A stretch of DNA of 64,000 bases from Yoonia vestfoldensis SKA53. Its GTDB lineage: Bacteria; Pseudomonadota; Alphaproteobacteria; Rhodobacterales; Rhodobacteraceae. A program made the position numbers and the translations under genes. The notes below the pieces were generated by a model that was given only the letters and a program-made list of their open reading frames with translations, was not told where the DNA came from and ran no database searches. Shown in pieces: positions 58,892 to 64,000 of the stretch (position 1 is its first letter; each line of letters starts with the position of its first letter). Location: assembly GCF_000152785.1 (NCBI RefSeq), contig NZ_CH672414.1:2586443-2650442 (forward strand), given 5' to 3'.

Positions 58892-59785
58892 ATGTTGGAC
58901 CCAGCATTTTCCGTGGCTTTCCATATCGGGGCGCACAAGACAGCGACGTCGCATCTGCAACGGTCTATCGGGGCACAGGCTGATGCTCTTGCCGCACGAG
59001 GCGTGCAATGGTTCGGCCCCCATTACCTGCGTAAATGGGATCAGACGTTGCCCGAACTTTTGGGTTTGGGCGATGGGCAAGCCTTGTCCGGCCAATTGCG
59101 TTCGCTGCTGCAGACAGCGCAGCGCGTTGTCTTGAGCGAAGAAAACCATATCGGCGTGCTGAACGATCCGCGCCGCAGGCCCGTGACTTGTCGCTATCCC
59201 AAAGCGGCGCCACGGATCAGGGCTGTCGCACAGGGCCTTGGCCGCAATGTCGATGTCTTTCTGGCGATCCGGCGACCAACCGGTTTTGTGAATGCGGCCT
59301 ATTGCCAGCAATTGATGAGTGGCAACGTGATGCTGATGGCGCAATATCGCAAGATTAACCCGACGGAATCGGTTGATTGGGCCGATCTGGTCGCGCGGCT
59401 GCGCGCCACTGCCGGCGTCGGACAGCTGGTCGTGTGGTGCTATGAGGATTACGCCGTTCATTTTAGCGCGATCTGCGCGGGTTTGCTGGGGCCTGCCGCT
59501 GCGGGGGTGGTGCAACCTATCGACCGTTATATTCACCGCGGCCTGTCTGCCGCCGCCGTGGCCGAGATTTTGCATCGCCATGCCTTGGGCGGGGCGGGCG
59601 ATGCGGGGAGAAATGTGCGCGCGCTTTTGTCGGTCGAAGACGGCTATCCGCCCTTTGACGGTTTCACCCCGGCCGAACATGCCGCGGGTGATAGCGCCTA
59701 TCGTGCTCAGATTGCCGCAATCGGTGCCATGCCGGGGGTGACATTGCTGGATCCGCTGTGGGCGGATGGCCCCATGCGGGCTTGA
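58892..59785 (+). CDS. Sulfotransferase-like protein
   Basis: About 297 residues. VAFHIGAHKTATSHLQ at residues 7-22 resembles the 5'-phosphosulfate binding loop of PAPS-dependent sulfotransferases, and FLAIRRPTGFVNAAY near residue 130 fits the 3'-phosphate site. The acceptor is unknown. ATG 58892 is chosen; the open frame continues upstream to an ATG at 58838 inside the tRNA-Trp gene, which is not a credible start. Its location between tRNA-Trp and secE separates genes that are otherwise adjacent. Confidence 0.7.
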   Translation: MLDPAFSVAFHIGAHKTATSHLQRSIGAQADALAARGVQWFGPHYLRKWDQTLPELLGLGDGQALSGQLRSLLQTAQRVVLSEENHIGVLNDPRRRPVTCRYPKAAPRIRAVAQGLGRNVDVFLAIRRPTGFVNAAYCQQLMSGNVMLMAQYRKINPTESVDWADLVARLRATAGVGQLVVWCYEDYAVHFSAICAGLLGPAAAGVVQPIDRYIHRGLSAAAVAEILHRHALGGAGDAGRNVRALLSVEDGYPPFDGFTPAEHAAGDSAYRAQIAAIGAMPGVTLLDPLWADGPMRA

Positions 59786-59839
59786 ATTCGGCCCCGCGAC
59801 CCCGTATGTCGCACAAAGTTTCGATAAAGGACCGTGCCG

Positions 59840-60040
59840 ATGGCCATCGCCAATCCCGTGAAGTTCATTCAAGAAGTCCGCTCCGAGGTGGCCAAGGTCG
59901 TCTGGCCCACCCGCCGCGAGGTGGTGCTGACCACGATCATGGTCTTCATCCTTGCCGCGCTGACGGCGGTGTTCTTTTCGTTAGTCGATTTCGTGATCCG
60001 CTTTGGGCTGTCCGGCGTGCTGGGCTATTTCGGCGGCTAA
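59840..60040 (+). CDS. secE: Preprotein translocase subunit SecE
   Basis: 66 residues. The short one-helix form of SecE: an amphipathic part with FIQEVRSEVAKVVWPTRREV and one membrane helix (about 30-60). SecE clamps SecY in the protein channel. AAAGG is 9 bases before ATG 59840. 190 bases before nusG. Confidence 0.95.
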   Translation: MAIANPVKFIQEVRSEVAKVVWPTRREVVLTTIMVFILAALTAVFFSLVDFVIRFGLSGVLGYFGG

Positions 60041-60122
60041 GGCTGGCGCGCTTATTCTGCCCGCCCCTCTTGAAAACGGGTGGTGGCGGCGGTAAAGGCA
60101 GGCAACTTCGGAAATATGGCGT

Positions 60123-60155
60123 GCGGCGAATCGAGTTGCGCGCCGCTTTTATTTT
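60123..60155 (+). terminator. Possible terminator between secE and nusG
   Basis: GCGGCG (60123-60128) can pair with CGCCGC (60141-60146) around a 12-base loop, and is followed by TTTTATTTT. The stem is short but pure GC. It may end part of the tRNA-Trp/secE transcript; 76 bases remain before nusG. Confidence 0.4.
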
Positions 60156-60230
60156 CGACACCGGCGCAGGCGTCGGATCAATTTGAACCAGGGGCCATTG
60201 CGGTCTCGTGACGACAAGGTGCTCTGACAG

Positions 60231-60761
60231 ATGGCTAAACGCTGGTATTCGGTAAGCGTTCTTTCGAACTTCGAAAAGAAGATCGCAGAGGCAATCCGCG
60301 CAAAAGCGGAAGAAAAAGGCCTGTCCGACCAGATTGACGAAGTCTTGGTGCCAACCGAAGAAGTGATCGAAGTACGTCGCAACAAAAAAGTGACGACTGA
60401 ACGCCGTTTCATGCCCGGCTATGTGCTTGTGCATATGGAAATGTCGGATGAAGGCTATCACCTGATCAATTCGATCAACCGCGTCACCGGGTTTCTGGGG
60501 CCACAAGGCCGCCCGATGCCGATGCGCGATGCCGAAGTGCAGGCCATCCTTGGCCGCGTTCAGGAAGGCGAGGACAGCCCACGCACCCTGATCCACTTCG
60601 AGATCGGCGAAAAGGTCAAGGTCAACGACGGCCCGTTCGAGGATTTCGACGGCATGGTCGAATATGTCGACGAAGAACATCAGCGCCTCAAGGTGACGGT
60701 GTCGATCTTTGGCCGGGCAACCCCGGTCGAGTTGGAATTCACGCAGGTTTCCAAACAGTAA
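60231..60761 (+). CDS. nusG: Transcription termination/antitermination protein NusG
   Basis: 176 residues. The NGN domain starts MAKRWYSVSVLSNFEKKI and contains RRFMPGYVLVHM; the C-terminal KOW domain has GEKVKVNDGPFEDFDGMV. NusG links RNA polymerase with Rho or ribosomes. The AAGGTG upstream is weak. Followed by a leader of about 120 bases before rplK. Confidence 0.96.
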   Translation: MAKRWYSVSVLSNFEKKIAEAIRAKAEEKGLSDQIDEVLVPTEEVIEVRRNKKVTTERRFMPGYVLVHMEMSDEGYHLINSINRVTGFLGPQGRPMPMRDAEVQAILGRVQEGEDSPRTLIHFEIGEKVKVNDGPFEDFDGMVEYVDEEHQRLKVTVSIFGRATPVELEFTQVSKQ

Positions 60762-60838
60762 ACGTGCGTGTTCAGACGTGGGAGGCCCGGGTTTGATCCG
60801 GCCCGAACCACGGCATCACCGCCCCATCCGGGGCAAAT

Positions 60839-60863
60839 GTAGGGTGGGCATCAGCCCACCGCT
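60839..60863. repeat. Dispersed GTAAGGTGG-type hairpin, copy 4, in the rplK leader
   Basis: GTAGGGTGGGC and GCCCACC are separated by ATCA, giving a 7-base stem (60843-60849/60854-60860). It ends about 20 bases before the rplK ATG, between the AAAAAGGAGAGG ribosome-binding site and another hairpin (GCCCC/GGGGC, 60821-60834). The right arm lacks the CCCTAC part of the family consensus. Confidence 0.7.
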
Positions 60864-60880
60864 GAAAAAGGAGAGGCCAA

Positions 60881-61306
60881 ATGGCCAAGAAAGTCATGGG
60901 CATGCTCAAGCTGCAAGTTGCAGCCGGCAATGCCAAGCCAAGCCCGCCAGTCGGCCCAGCATTGGGTCAGCGCGGCATCAACATCATGGAATTCTGCAAG
61001 GCGTTCAACGCCAAGACTGCGGATATGGAAAAGGACGCACCTTGCCCGACCGTGATCACCTATTACGCGGACAAGTCGTTCACATTCGAGATCAAGACGC
61101 CACCTGCGTCCTATTACATCAAAAAGGCGGCCAAGCTGGCGTCGGGGTCCAAGACCCCCGGCCGTGCGACTGCCGGTTCGATCACCGCCAAGCAGGTGCG
61201 TGAAATTGCCGAAGCCAAGATGAAAGACCTCAATGCGACATCCATTGAAGGTGCAATGCAGATCATCATGGGCTCTGCCCGTTCGATGGGCGTGGAGGTC
61301 AAGTAA
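60881..61306 (+). CDS. rplK: 50S ribosomal protein L11
   Basis: 141 residues. [20 protein letters not shown] near residue 15 and [14 protein letters not shown] are L11 signatures; it forms the GTPase-associated stalk base. AAAGGAGAGG is the ribosome-binding site. Its TAA overlaps by one base the rplA ATG. Confidence 0.98.
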   Translation: MAKKVMGMLKLQVAAGNAKPSPPVGPALGQRGINIMEFCKAFNAKTADMEKDAPCPTVITYYADKSFTFEIKTPPASYYIKKAAKLASGSKTPGRATAGSITAKQVREIAEAKMKDLNATSIEGAMQIIMGSARSMGVEVK

Positions 61307-62007
61307 TGGCAAAATTTGGTAAGCGCACAACCGCAGCCCGTGCCGCATTTGACGGCAAGACCAATGTGTCGGTCGCCGAAGCCATCGCTTTGGTCAAAGG
61401 CAGCGCCACTGCAAAATTTGACGAAACCGTCGAAATTTCGATGCAGCTGGGTGTTGATCCACGCCACGCCGACCAGATGGTCCGTGGCACCGTGACCCTG
61501 CCAAACGGCACTGGCAAAACTGTCCGCGTGGCCGTTTTTGCCCGTGGCGACAAAGCTGACGAAGCAAAGGCCGCCGGCGCTGATATCGTCGGTGCAGAGG
61601 ACCTGATGGAAACCATCCAGTCCGGCAAGATCGACTTTGACCGTTGCATCGCGACACCCGACATGATGGCTATTGTTGGTCGTCTGGGCAAGGTTCTTGG
61701 CCCGCGCAACCTGATGCCAAACCCGCGCGTCGGCACCGTGACCATGGATGTCAAAGAAGCTGTCGAAGCGGCCAAGGGCGGCCAGGTCCAGTTCAAGGCT
61801 GAAAAAGCAGGCGTCGTGCATGCCGGTATCGGCAAGGCGTCGTTTTCTGCAGAACAGCTGCAGGAAAACATGCGCGCTTTTGTGGATGCGGTCGGGAAGG
61901 CCCGTCCATCGGGCGCCAAAGGCACCTATATGAAAAAGATCGCCGTCAGCTCGACCATGGGTCCAGGCGTGACTGTTGACGTTGCCTCGGCGACCGGCAA
62001 CGCCTGA
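61306..62007 (+). CDS. rplA: 50S ribosomal protein L1
   Basis: 233 residues. The signature [21 protein letters not shown] and the terminal [17 protein letters not shown] are present. L1 sits at the E-site stalk and autoregulates the L11 operon in many bacteria. The ATG overlaps rplK. A strong terminator begins 24 bases after the stop. Confidence 0.98.
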   Translation: MAKFGKRTTAARAAFDGKTNVSVAEAIALVKGSATAKFDETVEISMQLGVDPRHADQMVRGTVTLPNGTGKTVRVAVFARGDKADEAKAAGADIVGAEDLMETIQSGKIDFDRCIATPDMMAIVGRLGKVLGPRNLMPNPRVGTVTMDVKEAVEAAKGGQVQFKAEKAGVVHAGIGKASFSAEQLQENMRAFVDAVGKARPSGAKGTYMKKIAVSSTMGPGVTVDVASATGNA

Positions 62008-62020
62008 TCCGGCTTTCGGT

Positions 62021-63835
62021 TTACGAACAAAACGGCAGGCCATCACGGCCTGCCGTTTTTGTTTTTGTTGCCATCTTTTGGCACGACAGGAATGCGATGA
62101 AAGCTGCTTGCTGTAGCGGTGGGGAAAGTACGTTACCCTGATAATAGGCGCAGCCGATGCGACGAACGGCGGCGATGTCCTTGGCTGATTCGACGCCTTC
62201 GGCGGTTGCGGCAATGCCCAAGGCGCGGGTCATTTCAAGGATCGCTGCGATCACCTTGGATTTATGCGGATCGCGCAGCGCAGCGCGGATCATCCGACAT
62301 TCGATCTTGAGCCGGTCCGGCTGCACCTTCAGCAAGCCGACGATCGACGCCCGTCCGCTACCAAAATCATCCGAATGTATTTCGACCCCCATGTTGCGCA
62401 GCTGCTGCAGATTTTCCTTGATCTGAGGGACTTCGCGCCTGTCATCAAGATAGATCGTTTCCAGCAATTCGATCGACAGCCCGCATCTGCGGTCTGTCCA
62501 GGTGTTGGCCACATCCTCGGGCAGGCGCGGGTCCATCAGGCGCGGCCCGCTGATGTTTACCGATATCGATGGCAGATGAAGCCCGCACGCGCGAAATTTG
62601 TCGACCGCCGCCAGGGAAATGCGCAGCACCTGTCTGTCGATATCTTCGATCATGCCCATTTCGGCGGCGATATCCAGAAAGTCCGCCGGTTTCAGCAACC
62701 CGCATTCGGGGTGATGCCAGCGCACCAGCGCCTCTGCGCCAACGATCTCGCCAGTCTCGATATCGGCCTGCGGTTGGAAATAGGCGGTAAACTCGCCGCG
62801 TTCGAGCGCGCCGGGAATTGTGGCTGCGATCTGGCGCTTGATCTGCATCTGTTTGGTGATCTGCGGCGTGATCTGGCAGACCTGATTGCGCCCATTGCGT
62901 TTCGCCTCATAGAGCGCGACATCCGCATGGGCGATCACCGTCGCGGCGGTATCCTGCCCCGCAACGCCGGTTGCGATCCCGATGCTGATGCCGATGGTGA
63001 CCTGGCGTTGTGCCAGATCTATGGGGCGTGTCAGGGCCTTGACGATCGCGGTCCCTGTCTGATGGGCAAGATTGGCCGAGATGCCCTGCGTGAGAAGCAC
63101 CATGAATTCGTCGCCGCCGACCCGATAGGTCTGCCCCCGGTTGCCCACCGCCTGCGAAATCCGTTGCGCGGCGGTCACCAGCACGGCATCGCCGCTTTGG
63201 TGTCCCAACGTGTCATTCACCCATTTGAACCTGTCCAGATCAAGGTGCAGCAAGGCTACCCGTCCGTCTGCCGCGCCAAGACAATGTTCCAGCGCCCTTT
63301 CGAAAGCGCGCCGGTTCGGCAGCTCTGTCAGCGGGTCGTGATAGGCCGCCTGTTCCAGCGCCTGCCGCGCCTCGTCAAGTTCGCGGTTTCTGATCGCCAG
63401 CGCGGCATTGCTTTGTTCCAGCTGCATCATCGCTACCTTTTCACGGGTGACATCATGCCCTGTGCCGCGATAGCCGGTGAATGCGCCGGCCTGATCGAAC
63501 TGCGGCTCGCCTGAGATGCGCAGCCACATCACCGACCCGTCCGTTGGCCGGATGATGCGATATTCAAAATTGCGAAATGCGCGATGCGCCTGCAGGTCGG
63601 CCAGATGCGCCTGCCATGCCGCGCCAGAGGGTTCTTCCGCGAAGATATCACGTTCGCGCCCCAAGACGTCTGCCCTGCTGATCTTTGTGACCTGTTCCAT
63701 CCGGTTCGAAAAATAGATGAACCGATTCTGATGGTCGGTTTCCCAGAACCAGTCAGAGGCGATTCCTGCAAAATCTTCGAGGTTGCGGAAATTGGGTTGG
63801 TTCTGCGATGTCATGCGCCTTGTCTTACTGGGCAT
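62021..63835 (-). CDS. PAS-GGDEF-EAL cyclic-di-GMP protein
   Basis: 604 residues. A PAS domain with WFWETDHQNRFIYFSN occupies about residues 20-140. A GGDEF domain has the intact motif VGGDEF near residue 240. The EAL domain starts near residue 369 with AEALVRW and contains VNISG, SDDFGSG and TAEGVES. Both catalytic motifs look intact, so synthesis, breakdown or both of cyclic-di-GMP are possible. ATG 63835 is used; 63814 (MTSQNQPN) is an alternative. Its last 16 or so codons are read through the complement of the rplA terminator. Confidence 0.88.
   Translation of the reverse strand: MPSKTRRMTSQNQPNFRNLEDFAGIASDWFWETDHQNRFIYFSNRMEQVTKISRADVLGRERDIFAEEPSGAAWQAHLADLQAHRAFRNFEYRIIRPTDGSVMWLRISGEPQFDQAGAFTGYRGTGHDVTREKVAMMQLEQSNAALAIRNRELDEARQALEQAAYHDPLTELPNRRAFERALEHCLGAADGRVALLHLDLDRFKWVNDTLGHQSGDAVLVTAAQRISQAVGNRGQTYRVGGDEFMVLLTQGISANLAHQTGTAIVKALTRPIDLAQRQVTIGISIGIATGVAGQDTAATVIAHADVALYEAKRNGRNQVCQITPQITKQMQIKRQIAATIPGALERGEFTAYFQPQADIETGEIVGAEALVRWHHPECGLLKPADFLDIAAEMGMIEDIDRQVLRISLAAVDKFRACGLHLPSISVNISGPRLMDPRLPEDVANTWTDRRCGLSIELLETIYLDDRREVPQIKENLQQLRNMGVEIHSDDFGSGRASIVGLLKVQPDRLKIECRMIRAALRDPHKSKVIAAILEMTRALGIAATAEGVESAKDIAAVRRIGCAYYQGNVLSPPLQQAAFIAFLSCQKMATKTKTAGRDGLPFCS
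62032..62066 (+). terminator. Intrinsic terminator of the rplKA transcript
   Basis: ACGGCAGGCC/GGCCTGCCGT forms a 10-base stem around ATCAC and is followed by TTTTTGTTTTT. It also lies inside the 3' end of the opposite-strand GGDEF-EAL gene. Confidence 0.93.
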
Positions 63836-63931
63836 TTCTTGAACAAAGGTTTACCTCGCACGGGCGCCGGCAGCGCCGTTGGGCGCAAATCGGCCCTTGG
63901 CAAAGCGCCGTGCAGGCGATAACCAACAATC

Positions 63932-63965
63932 AGGCCCGAAAGATTGATTCGTTCGGGCCTTTATT
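63932..63965 (+). terminator. Terminator-like hairpin near the right edge, possibly part of the rplJ leader
   Basis: AGGCCCGAA/TTCGGGCCT forms a 9-base stem around an 11-base loop, followed by TTATT. Upstream of it is CAATC that could pair with GATTG in the loop. The sequence then continues GAGACGGTGGGTTGG..., which I think may be the L10 leader preceding rplJ, but the window ends at 64000. Confidence 0.4.
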
Positions 63966-64000
63966 CGTCCGAGACGGTGGGTTGGTCGCAAGACCGTTAA

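Noticed and set aside
1..64000. CRISPR arrays, insertion sequences, prophage or integrase genes
   Set aside because: I saw no evenly spaced direct repeats of CRISPR type, no transposase or integrase motifs and no phage structural genes. The repeats present are short hairpins or 18-20-base elements.

Overview
The window is chromosomal core DNA of an alphaproteobacterium, almost certainly a Rhodobacterales (Roseobacter-type) species. It is GC-rich (about 60 percent or more by eye). It carries the short alphaproteobacterial HPr kinase next to ChvI/ChvG and pckA, COQ9 beside rpsU, DUF1491 after era, a methylsuccinyl-CoA dehydrogenase-type enzyme of the ethylmalonyl-CoA pathway, and small families (DUF6473, DUF3859, a twin-transmembrane HIG1-like protein) that I associate with this order. 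The genus cannot be fixed from the sequence alone. There is no rRNA operon, prophage, insertion sequence or CRISPR array. One tRNA gene (Trp) is present.

Layout. 1-9.4 kb: ycjX/ycjF stress proteins, truA, the tamA-tamB outer-membrane assembly pair and a hemerythrin-like protein. 9.4-19 kb: a small secreted protein, dapB, rbfA, a phosphodiester glycosidase-like protein, a Nudix hydrolase, a thioredoxin-TPR protein, a LON-domain/Trm112 pair, an AT-richer glycosyltransferase, a UbiH-type monooxygenase, an amidase and a class I/II aminotransferase. 19-28.4 kb: ftsK, rpsU facing coq9-qor, then rnhA, DUF3429, ispH, a MATE exporter and a NYN nuclease. 28.4-37.1 kb: a long housekeeping run, folK, rpoZ, rsh, DUF2062, pdxJ, acpS, lepB, rnc, era, DUF1491, recO, mostly with 4-base overlaps or very short gaps.

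37.1-46.7 kb is a carbon-control block: an acyl-CoA dehydrogenase (mcd type), a TauE exporter, a DUF3859 protein, pckA, then chvI-chvG-hprK-rapZ-EIIA(Man)-HPr. This joins a two-component envelope/acid sensor with a nitrogen-type PTS phosphorelay and faces the gluconeogenic gene pckA. 46.7-54.5 kb: 3-hydroxybutyryl-CoA dehydrogenase, a DUF6473 protein, etfA/etfB, cobalamin adenosyltransferase, an HIG1-like protein, an SDR and parC. 54.6-64 kb: a Tat-exported PhoX phosphatase, tuf, a DUF374 acyltransferase, tRNA-Trp, secE, nusG, rplK and rplA. A sulfotransferase-like gene is inserted after the tRNA, and a GGDEF-EAL gene lies on the opposite strand after rplA. The window ends in what may be the rplJ leader.

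I did not find a clearly new defence or biosynthetic system. The most interesting signals are non-coding. One is a family of at least four hairpins with a GTAAGGTGGG...CCCACCCTAC core, three of them directly after stop codons. Another is a family of three copies of a CTCCGGCGGGGATATTT-type element, each 8-27 bases downstream of a stop codon in the sense orientation. A third is a tandem 20-base repeat in the pckA/chvI divergent promoter region. Start codons were chosen from Shine-Dalgarno-like sequences, overlaps and remembered family N-termini. No database search was run.
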